Source of the DNA: Lepidodermella squamata
Lineage: Eukaryota > Gastrotricha
Direction of reading: 5' to 3'
Assembly (NCBI GenBank): GCA_047495785.1
Contig: JBLDXI010000043.1
Location: 1-64,000 of the forward strand
Length of the DNA stretch: 64,000 nt
Every line of letters begins with the position of its first letter. The first letter of the stretch is position 1. Below are positions 29,065 to 40,952 of the stretch, in pieces. The notes below the pieces were generated by a model, which searched no databases, had not been told where the DNA came from, and saw only the letters and a program-made list of their open reading frames with translations. The position numbers and the translations under genes were made by a program.

Positions 29065-29987
29065 TGCTGGATTTATAAACTACTTCGGACGGCCATCCGA
29101 AGTTCGGACGTTCGAAGTTACGTAATACGCGCCAAAGTTGGGCGCGCGCACGTCCGAAGAACGAGATCGTCATTTATATACGCGCACACCTTCGGACGGC
29201 GCGCGCGACGCGAGAACAATAGGGCGCACCGAAGTATCCGAAGCGCGAGAACAATAGACTTCGGACCGCCGCGCTTCGGATGGGCCGTCCGAAGCGTCCG
29301 AATCCGAAGAGCCGAAGCTACACGCATTAAAACAATAAAAGCGGGCAGAAAAGCGCAGTAAATTAGAAAACACCGGAAGCGACAGCTATTAAGATTTGTA
29401 TCAAAGCGCTAGTAATCCACCTTATTGCTGTGCGCTCGTGACATGCGCTCCTTGACTTGACCCTTGACACTTGACAATTACGCTTGTCGCCTTGCCGCGT
29501 GCTTAAACCCGCGCTCGCCGGCATACTCATGACTGAGCTAATTACGAGGCCGCTACACCTTGCGCCCGTGCAAGTTACCGCCCGCTGTGCGTGCAAACAA
29601 CTGGTGCCATAGACCGCGGATGTAATAGCTAAAACATCAAAAATGTTGAATTTTTTTATTTTTCGATGAAATTGATATGCTTATGCTCTTCTCGATATGA
29701 AGAACTCGTTTACATTAAATTAAGCAGCATTTGAGCATTTTTCCGCATTTTTGTAACCCGACCCTGTCGATTAGGCGCACTCGCCGAGGATGCGTCATGC
29801 CGCGCCACGCACTTTTGTTCGGAGCCGCGCGCGCCTTACAACTTCGGAGAGCGAACAATAGAATCGTCGGACGAAATTCGCCGCACTTCGGAACTGATAA
29901 GGCGTCCGAAGTTACGCGCATCTGCTCCGAAGTTCGGATACACCCGTCCGAACCGAAGCGCCGTCCGAAGTGTTTATAAATCCAGCA
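29065..29987. mobile_element. PIF/Harbinger-like MITE, 923 bp
   Basis: Terminal inverted repeats begin TGCTGGATTTATAAAC (left, 29065) and end as the reverse complement GTTTATAAATCCAGCA (right, to 29987). They are flanked by TTA on both sides (29062-29064 and 29988-29990), the 3-bp target duplication typical of PIF/Harbinger elements. The sub-terminal regions are packed with TTCGGACG/CGTCCGAA words in both orientations, plausible transposase-binding sites. There is no transposase ORF, so it is non-autonomous. Confidence 0.85.
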
Positions 29988-30313
29988 TTACTCGGTTTCC
30001 TTGTATAGAGCCGTAGCACGCTCGATGAATCAATCGGCTAATATGAGCGAAATGTGATAAAATGAGGTATGAAATTCGATATGAAAGATGTTCCAAACAT
30101 TTCCAAAGTGCGAAGGAATAGATGTTAGATAGGATCTTCATAAACGGTCGTTATGACCATCGCTACCATCTTTGAGAACGCAACATTTGTTCGCAGAGAT
30201 TAACTCTTCTTACAGAAGATTTAATAACCAGACGCATAATATCGCCATAATATTACATACATATGGTAGGCGCAGCGATCCACATTTCGCTTCTTTACGC
30301 GAAAATAACGAAC

Positions 30314-31531
30314 ATGAAGCTTTATTTGGTATCTTTATGCTTCATTTTAGTCCTAATTCTGCTGATCAGCGCCGATGCGAAGAAAAAGCACGGGAAGAAA
30401 CATGGTCGAAAAGCGTCGGCGACGGACGAACAAGAAGCCGGAAGCACGAAGATTAGCAAGAAAGGGAAGGGTGGCAAGAGAGGCAAGACGACAACTTTTG
30501 AGGTAATCGACAGTTCCGAAGAGCTGAAGCAAAATAATGACGATGTCAAGCCTGTCGAAGTCACAACGCCCCTTTCGGAGGCGAAAGAAGACAGCACCGA
30601 TAAGCTGAAGCAAAAGCACGATGCGAAGAAAAAGCACGGGAGGAAACATGGTCGAAAAGCGTCGGCGGCGGACGAACAAGACGGCAGAAGCACGAATATT
30701 GGCAAGAAAGGGAAAGGTGGGAAGGGAGGCAAGGGGGCAACTTTTGAGGTAATCGACAGTTCCGAAGAGCTGAAGCAAAATAATGACGATGTCAAGCCTG
30801 TCGAAGTCACAACGCTCCCTTCGGCGACTAAAGAAGACACTTCCGATAAGCCGAAGCAAAACGATGGCGGCAGAGTGGCTGTCAAGGCTGTCGAAGTTAC
30901 AACGCCCCCACCGGAGGCGGACGAAGACCATCCCTGGTACGTGGTAGACGAAGATGTGGTACATTCTACAATCCATCTTCCTAAAAACACGAAAATTCGG
31001 CCAAATACTTACATATTAAATGCGCCCCGATTGTACGAGGCGTATTTAAAAAGTTACGCTTTGGACGAATTGGCAAAGCAGGCTGGTGTGCATGACAACG
31101 TCAAGTTTGCATTGAGAGCGGTCGCATTCAAAAAGGCAAATGCTGACAGCAAGTCGAATGAAATGCATGTGAACATTTTGGTAGAATCGACTATTGCTGC
31201 TGAACGATGCAGGATCTTTCGGGCGCATATGATCAAACTTTACGATCTTCAGCCTTATCTTGTTGACATAACGAGACATCCTTCGTGTGAGCCTCAGGAA
31301 AACATGCCTGATTTTACAACAGATCCATCCGTGCAACTGCGACAATCTGTTATTGACGATTTGAAGCCAACTTTCTTATTAAAACCCGCTCGCTATCGCT
31401 GTCCAATACGTCGTCCAATACTTCGTCCAATACGTCGTCCAATACTTCGTCCAATACGTCGCCCAATACGTCGTCCAATACTTCGTCCAATACGTCGCCC
31501 AATACGTCGTCCAATACGTCGTTATCATTAG
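30314..31531 (+). CDS. Secreted Lys-rich repeat protein with Arg/Pro tail, 405 aa
   Basis: The ATG at 30314 gives a strong signal peptide (MKLYLVSLCFILVLILLISA). Two tandem 82-aa modules follow (nt about 30374-30865), each with KKKHGxKHGRKAS, KGKGGK, TFEVIDSSEELKQNNDD and PVEVTT. Then comes a unique globular region (about residues 210-355: HPWYVVDEDVVHSTIHLPKN ... LYDLQPYLVDITRHPSC). The C-terminus is a run of PIRRPILR-type repeats ending RRYH. A poly(A) signal AATAAA lies at about 31575. The tail recalls proline/arginine-rich antimicrobial peptides, but function is unknown. Single exon. Confidence 0.7.
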   Translation: MKLYLVSLCFILVLILLISADAKKKHGKKHGRKASATDEQEAGSTKISKKGKGGKRGKTTTFEVIDSSEELKQNNDDVKPVEVTTPLSEAKEDSTDKLKQKHDAKKKHGRKHGRKASAADEQDGRSTNIGKKGKGGKGGKGATFEVIDSSEELKQNNDDVKPVEVTTLPSATKEDTSDKPKQNDGGRVAVKAVEVTTPPPEADEDHPWYVVDEDVVHSTIHLPKNTKIRPNTYILNAPRLYEAYLKSYALDELAKQAGVHDNVKFALRAVAFKKANADSKSNEMHVNILVESTIAAERCRIFRAHMIKLYDLQPYLVDITRHPSCEPQENMPDFTTDPSVQLRQSVIDDLKPTFLLKPARYRCPIRRPILRPIRRPILRPIRRPIRRPILRPIRRPIRRPIRRYH

Positions 31532-31721
31532 TTTCGTAACACCCAAAACTATGTAAAATTGGACAATATTGGTCAATAAATGAGGGTTGTCAATGTAAAA
31601 ACCTTGCTATAAAAACAACGTGTAAAAGCAGTTTAGCTACAGTAGGTATTTATCGAACGGGCTTTTCCACGTGTAGAAACCCCTATTTGAGAAAATTCGT
31701 AAACTTGTGCTTTGAAAATTG

Positions 31722-32165
31722 CATGTGACGTAGATAGGACGCCGCACTCAGAGCACGCCGGCAGACAAGAAGACGTGTTCACTTTTTTCCTCATTAATAT
31801 TCAGAATATTTTGCAGCTTAAAAAAATAAAATGGTCGGGCTCAATTCGAAGAAGTTGTTTAATAATTAAAATTAAACAATTCAAAATTAATAGTTCAAGT
31901 TTCAAAGATCGTGAAAAGTAGTGATTTGGCGCGGTTTCCGAGACTCTACAAAAAGGAGATGCATCTTTAAAGATGAATTCAGCTGATGAAATGGCAGCAT
32001 CTGCCCAAAATTACACAGAAATAGCAAACAAAATATTTTGGCGGAAAAAACGACATGATTCATCTCATTAAATTTTAAACGATAAACTTTGCCCCTTATA
32101 TCAGTCTGACTTCAGTTTTTCGTGTCCGAAAACCGCTTAGTGCGGCGTCCTATCTACGTCACATG
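31722..32165. mobile_element. MITE with 27-bp terminal inverted repeats
   Basis: CATGTGACGTAGATAGGACG (start of the 27-bp repeat) at 31722 recurs inverted ending at 32165, about 444 bp in total. The interior is AT-rich with no ORF. The target duplication is ambiguous because the ends are themselves palindromic (CATG). Confidence 0.75.
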
Positions 32166-32940
32166 GTTGATTGGACCCGCCTGAGCGTTGGAGGTTTGGT
32201 TTCACACCCGATTACCCGAAGTCGAGTTTCGCAAGCGAGGCTAAATGCAAAATGGATATAAGAATCGATATATCAGACATCGAAAGTGGGCAAAGGACCT
32301 TAGTTTCGTACTTCGAACGTGTTTTTGCTACAACTTACCTTAACATCAAACATCGTCGGTCATGATCCCGTGATCGCGAGAACCCGTCACCGTTACACTG
32401 GTGCATCGGCCGGGAAGTAGTGATCGTGGCAGTCGCTACAACCCGTTGGCCTGGAATCAGGGACTGTGGCAACCCTGCAACCTGTGAACACCGTGCACTG
32501 GTTAAACGTGAATGAAGAGGCAAAAACAAAAGACCAGTTTGCGACTTTCAGGGGGGGATGGGGGGATCATCCACCCCCCAGCTCGGCCGGGCCAGACGAC
32601 AAAATGAGAATTTATCAGTGCGCGAAGTACGGGGGGGAATGAGGGGTATCGTACCCCCCAGTTGACAAGGCCAAAGTGAAAAATCCCCCAAAAAACCACA
32701 GGGGGGACCCTTTGGTCATAAAATTTGGGCCCGAAAATACCCCCTAGCTCGAGGATCCTACTTCGCGCACTGGAATTTATCCCCCTATTTCGTCCATTTT
32801 GAGAGGTTCTGGGGCGTGAAAATCTGCAAAATTTTCTCGCTTCGTTCGGTTATCCGCCAAAATAACTACTAATTTTGGCAAATGCAGCAAAAAAGTTTTT
32901 CGATCCCTGCTGGCAGCTCGAGGATCCAAGATCGCACCCT
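32166..32940. other. Intergenic with G/C homopolymer hairpins
   Basis: No gene supported. Between 32548 and 32720 there are three GGGGGG/CCCCCC hairpin-like blocks (e.g. GGGGGGATCATCCACCCCCC), probably repeat-derived. Confidence 0.45.
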
Positions 32941-33451
32941 GCTTATGTAATCTTTCCAGGGCTGCAAAACATGAACGACTTCCCGCGCACCGATTTAAAT
33001 TTCCCGCTAAACCCGCTCGCTCGCTTCGCTCGCTCGTCAAAAAGCTTGTCAAAGAGCTTGTCAAAAACTTCATTTTTGTCTTTTTAAGCCAAGTTTGTGC
33101 GATCAGTGAATAATTTTTTCCAAGCGCGCGCGTCGGGTTGCCCACGAAAACTGAGTCCTAACGCGTGCAGTTATTAATTTCTGATTCACAGTAACGCGAG
33201 CACACGCAAATTTTAGTAAAATATCGCTAATAGTCTCCTGTAAAATCGCTCGAAACAAAAAATTCGTGGTGAATTAGTAGGTCGCACGCTCTGCCACAGA
33301 AGACGAATATAATAAGCCCTAAAAGCCAATATGAGGTTGGTATGAAATATAGAACGGAATACACCGCGAGCGAGCGGGTTTAGAGGGAAATTTAAATCGG
33401 TGCGCGGGAAGTCGTGCATGTTTTGCAGCCCTGGAAAGATTACATAAGCTA
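32941..33451. mobile_element. Inverted-repeat element
   Basis: About 90-bp arms (32941-33035 and 33363-33451), sharing TTTCCAGGGCTGCAAAACAT and GATTTAAATTTCCC words in opposite orientation, surround about 330 bp. The same short peptides therefore appear on both strands. Likely a non-autonomous transposon remnant. Confidence 0.65.
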
Positions 33452-34138
33452 GCACCTGTTGGAAGCTGGATTACGTTCCAAGCTTCCAGCCCGACGCCTT
33501 CGGCCTCCGAATGCTGGAGAAGCACTATCCAGCATGGCACTTGCAAGACTGCATCAGTGCCTCGGCTAAGCCCTACCGCCTCATCACCGACATTTTCTCT
33601 AAAAACTGTGTGAGCCTGTGCTTTCCTGTACTCCTTTAGGTGCCCTTGCGATCCTCGCCCATCTGAGCCCCTCTCGACTCTCGAGTCAGCCCGAAATAAT
33701 ATCAGGGTATAATACCGACCGGTTTTATTTGTTGTTGAAAAGCCACCCACCGGTTTAAACCGGTATTAACCGGTATTTAAACCATTTATAATACACTCGC
33801 ACTTTGTGAGGTTGAGGTCAAGTCGCAATCTAGCACACCAGCTTTCTGTCGAGCGTTAGCGAGATTGAAGCCGCAAGACACATTGTTCGTAATGGGGCCC
33901 CCCATGCCCAGGTTGCAGCGTCATCGGCATAGGTACCCGGGCCTACGATTTTTCGGCCATCGTCAGGGTTGATTCTCAGGGGTTGCATATCAGCACATAA
34001 TATGTTATATATTGACATATTTTGATGATTATTTTTGCGTATGAAATGAAAATATTAAATTATTACCACCAATTGTCTGGCGGTTTGCTGAAGTCACTGC
34101 TTTATTCGCTCCTGAAAAGTCGATATACCTTGCGAAAG
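33452..34138. other. Intergenic, no gene seen
   Basis: Contains a cluster of ACCGGT-type words at 33717-33780 but no convincing coding sequence. Confidence 0.4.
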
Positions 34139-35506
34139 CTATAATACATAACTTATTTTATAAACAGCAATGAGTGCGAGCAAAGTCAGTTGCGCTGCGT
34201 GAAATTTAGTGTTTTCCGCTGAATTAGCAACAACGCATCCGCCATGAGCGCAACTTATCAGCGTAACGCCGTTGCACTTGCGCATTTTATCCTTGATAGC
34301 AGAATGGTGCTTTTCAGTGTCAGCCGGCGCGATTTGCAGATTCGTTGCTTCGCGCGCAATCGTTTCTTGCATCCACGATATCACATCACGATCGATCCGG
34401 GTTAGATGGATTCGGCTATTCTGGCATCTTCCAGAGGAAGGCGCAAGGCTAACAAGGCTCCATCGGCCTGGTTGGTTGCTGAACTGTTGATCCTTAGTCG
34501 CCCAAATTGTTCCATCGTTCACCTCACAAGGAGCGTTCAAACAAGGTGGCTGAAAAAAACAATAAATTGCAAATAAAGGGACATCTCGAGAAAAAACCTT
34601 TCGATCTCCACCACACTTCTGAAAAAAATAATGAATAAATAAATTTAAATTGGTAAGCATTGAATCCTATTAATACCTGATCTAAAGTAACCTTATGAGC
34701 TTTAACCAGCTTTAACTCCCCTTCAATTTCCTTGTAGGTAAATGGAGTTGCTTTCATTCCCTTGTTGTTGTTGTTAGAAACAGCAGCTTCCTTGATACAT
34801 ATTGGCGAAAGTTGGCTGCTAAATCTGTCCAATGGTGGCTCTGGGAATATGTGATTATATGGAAGCTTCTTTGGGAGAAATGAAATAGTACCTATCTTGA
34901 TCATAGCGTAATCGAAAAATCTCCCTTCGCTAGTTTGATCAATGCGGCGAAATGCCACTTTTGACATATTGATTTTTCGTTCCATGTCTCCTATTTCGAA
35001 TTTAGTATCGATTCTCGCGATGCAACTGGCTTCAGCTAGAACCAAATTTCGGTCGATAAGAACAGCTACGCAAGGGTATGAATCGCGTTGCCTAGAAGGC
35101 AAATCTTTAATTCATAGTGGGATCCGGTTGATTGTGAACAAAATAACCTAATCATAACTTGAAAAGAGAGCCTTTCTTCGCTGCCTAATCCACAATGGTG
35201 CGGAGAGAAAGCATCCAACCATTCATTCTGCAGTTTCGGTTTCAGAAGTTCTCCATCTGGATAGCGCTCCCATAGATCTAGATCCCATGGATCTAGTTCC
35301 CATGGATATCTATTCTCTGGATATTGCTCATCTGCATCTTGCTTGCTTTGATCTCGCGTGATTTGACCTTGCGAGCTTTGACCTTGCTTCACTGTATCTG
35401 GCGTGCTTTGACCTTGCTTCTCCTCAGCTATCTCTGCACGCCCCGCAAGTTGACAAAACGATGTTGCCGACCAAAAAAGTAGAAGCACCCAAATAACTTT
35501 GCTCAT
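34139..35506 (-). CDS. Trypsin-fold serine protease homologue, probably inactive
   Basis: Exons 35148-35506, 34677-35091 and 34139-34618 (introns of 56 and 58 bp) join in frame to about 417 aa. The start at 35506 gives a signal peptide (MSKVIWVLLLFWSATSFC); an ATG nine codons upstream is possible. A Gln/Asp/Pro-rich pro-region with EQYPENRYPWELDPWDLD follows, then an S1-like domain: HHCGLGSEERL, YPCVAVLIDRNLVLAEASCI, DYAMIKIG. The usual AAHC is AEASC (no His) and no GDSGGP is seen (CEVNDGTIW at that place). A hydrophobic end (QLTLLALIAVYKISYVL) suggests a membrane or GPI anchor. The family match is by pattern; loss of the catalytic residues is read from the sequence. Confidence 0.6.
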
Positions 35507-35533
35507 CTTGTTTTCGTAAAGCTTAGAAATCAT

Positions 35534-36272
35534 AGAACCTTAACTGTTGCCTATATAACTCAATGGAATTTTTGTTTCCCGAACAGGTGCTCGGTTAGGC
35601 TTTAGGCTAGACATCAATAAATGATTTCACGCCTGAGTGATCCACTCTATTCAGCGATTTTTATGATCCTTTTATTCACTTAGCAGCTAGCAGCTAAAAT
35701 TAATAATTCTAAGCCTTTTTCGATTCTTGAATTTTTATTTTTTTATTTATTCTATTTCAATATGACTTATAACTATTGTTCCATTGAAATGTACACGAAC
35801 ATAAGACTAGTCCATAGAGCTAGTTTCGGGAATCGAAAAATCACCTGATTTGTTTACTTTTCCAACCACTCGATGCTGATGATGCTCGATCACAACATCT
35901 GGCGTTTACAGGCCTAGTCAGGATTAGGACCTCTATCTTAAAACTAGCTCTATGGACTAGCCTTAATTACGAGCAAATACGGCATGTTTCCAGCTAAGCA
36001 AACAACGTAAAGTAGAGAATGGCGATTCAAAATGAGTAATGAGTAAGCGTAATAAAATCTTACCCACGGATTCAACAACATTTACTAGCAACCTAAGTGA
36101 TCCGATTTTCAAAGCTGTACAATTAATTTTTTTTTAAGAGTTGAATATTTTCATCTTAAGCTCTTGCCACTTTCATTGTAACGATTCGGCCAAATAGTTC
36201 AAAGACTTAATTTTTTAATTTTTTAACTAAATATATTGTAAAATAAACTGTACCTCAATAGGAATTTATTAG
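35534..36272. other. Intergenic, AT-rich
   Basis: Putative promoter space between divergent genes. A word CTAGTCCATAGAGCTAGTTT near 35806 recurs inverted near 35943. No gene seen. Confidence 0.4.
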
Positions 36273-37181
36273 ATGCACCGTCGGGTTCTCCTTCGCAATT
36301 CTGCTGACAATCCTATGGAAAATTTATTCACATGCACAACCTACAGCGATTATTGCTCATCCAACCACCCCGACGCCCAATGTGTCGACGCAACTTGCTC
36401 GGGTTTCACTAATGACAACCACTCTTGTCTGATTGATCAAGGGCTGGCGATTTATAAGAACCACTCAAACGTCGCTGTACAAACCTTTGATCCGAGCGTT
36501 ATTGCTCAACTTCTCAGCCAAGATGAAGAGATGAGGTCGAGTCTATACGTTGGAAATATGGGTTATGCACGTAGCATTTGTTACAAAAACGAAGAATCAA
36601 AGCGAATTCCTAATAACTTCTCAATTTGTTGGACAGAAGACGCTGACTTCGGATTCATTCGACCTGAAACGCGAGTTCGACTCGAAAATTGCCGAATTCT
36701 GTCTTGCGACGATGATTGGCGGGTTAAACGAACTAGGCAAGGTGTTCTGCCGAATTTTGACCTCGATTCCTGGACACCATGCTGCGTTTGTGTCTACGGC
36801 ATAACCCAAGCTGAATACGACCAATTGAGGCTTCGGAAAAACTTCGATTGGATCAAAGGTTGTGACGAGCCTTGGCGCAATCCCTGGTACGAAGAACGTC
36901 TCTCTGGCGATTTTGATGTCATCTGCCTAGCTTTGGACGAAACGTTCGCTCTATCCTACTCAATTGATGAAATCGAACGGGCGAATTCAGTCTATCAGCG
37001 TGTTCAGCCTGCCAAAGATCTATCGCTCGAAGAAATGGTTAACAAAGGAGTTTTACGCACGACTGAGCTTAAATTGTTGGAACACGCCATTGCCGACTAC
37101 AACGCTAGTCAAAATTGGTCCGAAAATTTGGACTCAGCGCTTTTGAAATCAATGGCTGGTCGAATTGCTGCATTATTGTGA
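36273..37181 (+). CDS. Unrecognised Cys-rich protein, 302 aa
   Basis: Single open exon from ATG 36273 to TGA. The first 180 residues contain many Cys (CTTYSDYCSSNHPDAQC, CSGFTNDNHSC, WTPCCVCVYG); the rest is acidic and helical. No signal peptide at this ATG. The ATTAG immediately before it could be an intron acceptor, so an upstream signal-peptide exon may be missing. A poly(A) signal (AATAAA) follows at about 37229. No family recognised. Confidence 0.55.
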   Translation: MHRRVLLRNSADNPMENLFTCTTYSDYCSSNHPDAQCVDATCSGFTNDNHSCLIDQGLAIYKNHSNVAVQTFDPSVIAQLLSQDEEMRSSLYVGNMGYARSICYKNEESKRIPNNFSICWTEDADFGFIRPETRVRLENCRILSCDDDWRVKRTRQGVLPNFDLDSWTPCCVCVYGITQAEYDQLRLRKNFDWIKGCDEPWRNPWYEERLSGDFDVICLALDETFALSYSIDEIERANSVYQRVQPAKDLSLEEMVNKGVLRTTELKLLEHAIADYNASQNWSENLDSALLKSMAGRIAALL

Positions 37182-38024
37182 ATAATTTGATGGATTGCTT
37201 CAATTATGGATCGTCTGTTTTGTTTGATAATAAAATGCATATAATTAGCCTGGTCTGTTGTATCCAAGACAGAAGCTCCGTGGACCATAAAAACGCGTGA
37301 TGCATGTCAGGACAATTCAGAAGGATTGTCCGCACAAGAAACACCCGCGGACATCGTAAACTCGGATTACACGTTCGGGGACACCTAATTTGGTAAATCA
37401 GGCATTAAAAGTGCGTGAAAAATCAGGTCGACGCAAGACGGTTTAGTCTTGGATTCCGGGATCAAAATGTCGGCTGTGTCTTGTGTTAATGAGTCTACAA
37501 TTCAAAGGGTGAAACTGCTACTTGAGTTCAAGATTTGGAACTGGTCATTTGATAATCAATCACCGTGACCATGTTCAGGACTGTTTTTGTTAAGTAAGTA
37601 GGATAAGTTTTAGCGGGGGCCTTTTAAAATTTCAAAAGGTTTTTTGAGACACTGCCATTTCGAAGAACATGCACCTGGAAATTCCGAATATTTATACATT
37701 TACATTTGATGCTGATAACTTGAGAAGCATTGTTCAACCACGTGCTTTTAGTCTGGGCAATGAATTAGTTGCCAGCAAAATGACAGAGTGACACGCGAAG
37801 CTTCAAGTCAGAGTGTCCGAAGTTAACCACTGGAACTGAGTTGTAAATAGGTTACTAACTTGAGCTTTTTATCATCGCCCACATTGCCACGACAAATTAG
37901 CGGAAAATCGCGGTTAAACGCTATGACGTGTTTTATTGCGCATTTAAAAGCGAAAACATTGCTTCTGATATTCCGGTAAACTAAACAGATTTCGAGCCAT
38001 AAAATCAACTTCAATAAACCTGCT
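37182..38024. other. Upstream region of family gene A
   Basis: No ORF of note. The last 200 bp (e.g. ATTAGCGG, TTTTATTGCGCATTT) resemble the upstream regions of the other family members at 40.8, 52.4 and 56.6 kb. Confidence 0.4.
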
Positions 38025-38414
38025 ATGCTACTTATCAACGTGATTATTCTGCTCTTGTTAACATCCAATGTAATCCTAGCGGCTCAAGACGAAGGTCCCA
38101 GAGAGCTGCAGGCCCTGAAAGGTTTGTGTGAATACGTTCACTTAAAGCTAATACATTAAAATGTTCCATCAATAGGAAGTCTTAAAAGGCAGCTCTTGGT
38201 TCTGTTGGGTCGGTCACCGGACCTCTGGCGAAAACTGCCGCGTAAACTTCGAATTCGGGTATTGAAAAAGCTGCGAATGGAACATTGCATCGCTGTTCTA
38301 AAGTCTCGAGAATTCTGCCGAGATGAAGGTTCTTTTTACGTCTGGGCGAGAACCATTGCGAAGGAAATCATGGCCGGCAAACACGACAAGGACGTCCTGT
38401 CCCACAAACGCTAA
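38025..38414 (+). CDS. Secreted CX9C family protein, member A (111 aa)
   Basis: Exons 38025-38121 and 38176-38414; phase-1 intron of 54 bp. Exon 1 encodes a signal peptide (MLLINVIILLLLTSNVILAA) and a short linker. Exon 2 encodes the family domain: SLKRQL, PDLWRKLP, LRMEHCIAVLKSREFCRDEG, FYVWAR, then AKEIMAGKHDKDVLS. It is strongly cationic, probably helical, with one conserved Cys pair spaced C-x9-C. The ends of the six members are nearly invariant (AKxIMAGKHDK). No known family recognised. Secretion is inferred from the signal peptide. Confidence 0.75.
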
Positions 38415-40952
38415 TTCGATGCGAAAAAACTACAGGCCATACTGGTCACAAAACACTGACAATATTTGTGAATGAATCACCTTCTTTCAATCATCTGTAT
38501 GAATAAAATTTGTCAATTTTTCACAATGGAACAATTAAGACACCAACGATTTGTTATTGATGGTATTGAATTTATTTTGAATCTTTCCAATCGCGAGGAA
38601 ATTTTAACATGGCTACAGAAGTGCCAGAGAGGCTGCGTACGTCTGAGCTATCGCCGTTTGTCAATAAATTAACTTGTTCATTCTTTCAGTTTCCAGGTAT
38701 GTCAGAAGTCACATGTCTTCGACATATTAAGTTAGTTTTAAGCAAGTAAGCTGATTAAATTAAAAAACGGCTGTAATCACCCAAAAAACAAACTTGAATA
38801 AGCCTTAATCCGACGTATTCAAGCGGTCTGGGGAAGTTTACGACAAGTAAAAATGCCTGCACACAAAATATGAGACTGTTCAAATGCCCCTTTCCAGCAA
38901 TTAGTCGGCGACTCTTTTTATAATATCCATACATTTGATAATTTAGGCAATTTCAACCTTCAAGTTGTTCTTGTGATGAGAAGGAAATCAGTTGTCATGT
39001 AAGCTGGCACAAGCGCCCAATTTTCTCCGCCTGTAGCTTCGGAATGATCTGGAATGTACATAAGATCAAACGAGTCATTGCCCTTGTGGCTGAGAAAAGA
39101 GGTACATACCAGAAGGAAATCACTAGATCTAGATGATAGTTCGCGCGGAGATATAAATGGAAAAATATCCCCGTCCAAAATGGCTCATTTCATGACCTAA
39201 TGTCGATCGAATAAGCTGAATGGCTGGCATCGATCATCGGTCCCAATATTTCATACATACGAAGGGTCAAAGTCCTAGAATCTAACCCAGTTGCTATTTT
39301 AGATCTACCCAAGATCTCATTTTCAAGGGATGGGATGCTGAAACTCGTTCGATCTTGTATCATCTATTACATTACTTTATTACAAAGTGATATGCAAGCT
39401 ATTAGTACGTAAAATAATCTTTGCATAAGGCGTTAACCAATTCCAAGCACCAAATCAGACGGCTGAAATCAGACTTGTTTCTTGTACTTATGAAAGAATG
39501 CGCACATTTTCAGGCCGGAATATGTGCACAGAATACAGACAGGGTGCGTAGTACAAAGGTTGCTGGGGTGTCGCAACACTACAGCCCCAGGACTCTAACC
39601 AAAAAACCACAACGGGAACCCTTTGGTTTCTTCGGCTGGGAGCTAGAAAGCAATACAGTTCCCGGGTCCTACTTCGCACTCTGAATACAGATGAAAAAAG
39701 TGAAACAATGATTTTGAGGATTTTGAGTCCGAAATGATTGTTCTTTTCTGTTAAACAAGAGTTTTCTTGTTATAATGAAGCAATAATATCTTTTTCGCAA
39801 CTGTTCCATCCTCGATCTTCTCGTCTCATTCGGGGAGAAAAATTGATGGAAGAGGATTTAGCTCTCATTCATTTTTAAATAAAGCCTTCTAAATATACAG
39901 AGTAATAATGATGAAATAAATGGTATAGTAGTTTTTGATCTAGCGAGCAAAGTAAGCAAATTTTCAGCAAAAGCAACAAAAAATATGCTGATCCGATTAG
40001 AATAGTTATTTTCTATTTTCCGTTTCTCTACTGGGTCGATATGGTTGACTGCCATCTACCAAACCTACATGCATACATAACGAACTACGAACAGCAGCAA
40101 TCTAACAGCTTTTTGCTCCACTCAGTCAGTTTCTTGTGACGTTCGCCACCCATTATAAATTGTCTAAATTGTACCTTAGAATTCAAAAAGGTGTTTATGC
40201 ATTCTTTAACCTTACAGGAAAACTTTCCATGTCGTTTTTGGCCTCAATCATAAAGGGGAATTTTGCGTGTACGTAAGATGTTCAAAATTTTTACCGGATT
40301 ACGGTATTGCTATTTTTAAGCCAATGAATATCCGAATGGCTGCTCTCTTGTCGAAAACGGAAAATTAATTAGTCCATGTTCTAAATATAAAATAGACTTT
40401 CTGAAATAGATATACTCAATTCACACCGGCTAGTGATCGTACCCTATAAAAAGATTATTATTCCCGAATACAAGGAAGAAAATTCGATGTACATTTGACA
40501 AGGTGTCAGTCGTTTCAGTACATGGAGGAAGGTTTGTCTACCTAAGTTAAAACTCAGTTGCACCTCCTTGAACACGCACAACAGACATGACCCGAATTTT
40601 CATGATAAAGGGCGTGGAAAATAATTGAGTGATGTTATCTTAGACTTAACAGTTCATAAGCAATTGTCCGTTGCAAATTGAGCCTAAGTAAAGCTTTTCG
40701 CCGATTGTATGTTGATTCGCAATGATTTAGAAGGAAGGGTTATTTCCCAGGCAGTTGCTGAGACATTCTGTCCACGGTCTAGTAGGCTGTTTATCCTGCA
40801 TAGGTTGAGCGGAAAAACATTGCCTTAGCAAATTAGCGGGATTGCACACCATGACACTTTTTTTAAGCCCATTCGTTTCCTTTTGGAATTCGAATTAAGT
40901 GATATTCAGCTATAATAATACAAGTTTCATCTCAGCTTAGAATAAAGCCGTT
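38415..40952. other. Long intergenic stretch
   Basis: No convincing gene. Several short ORFs lack start context or conservation. From about 40315 the sequence becomes a copy of 51870 onward (segmental duplication carrying family member B). Confidence 0.4.

Noticed and set aside
30322-30990. Two long frames antisense to the Lys-rich repeat gene
   Set aside because: They mirror the repeats of the plus-strand gene, which has a signal peptide and a poly(A) signal.
32777-33145. Frames on both strands sharing the peptide FPRTDLNFPLNPLAR
   Set aside because: Produced by the inverted-repeat arms at 32941-33035 and 33363-33451.
38960-39178. 72-aa minus-strand frame
   Set aside because: No recognisable domain or conserved partner in the window.
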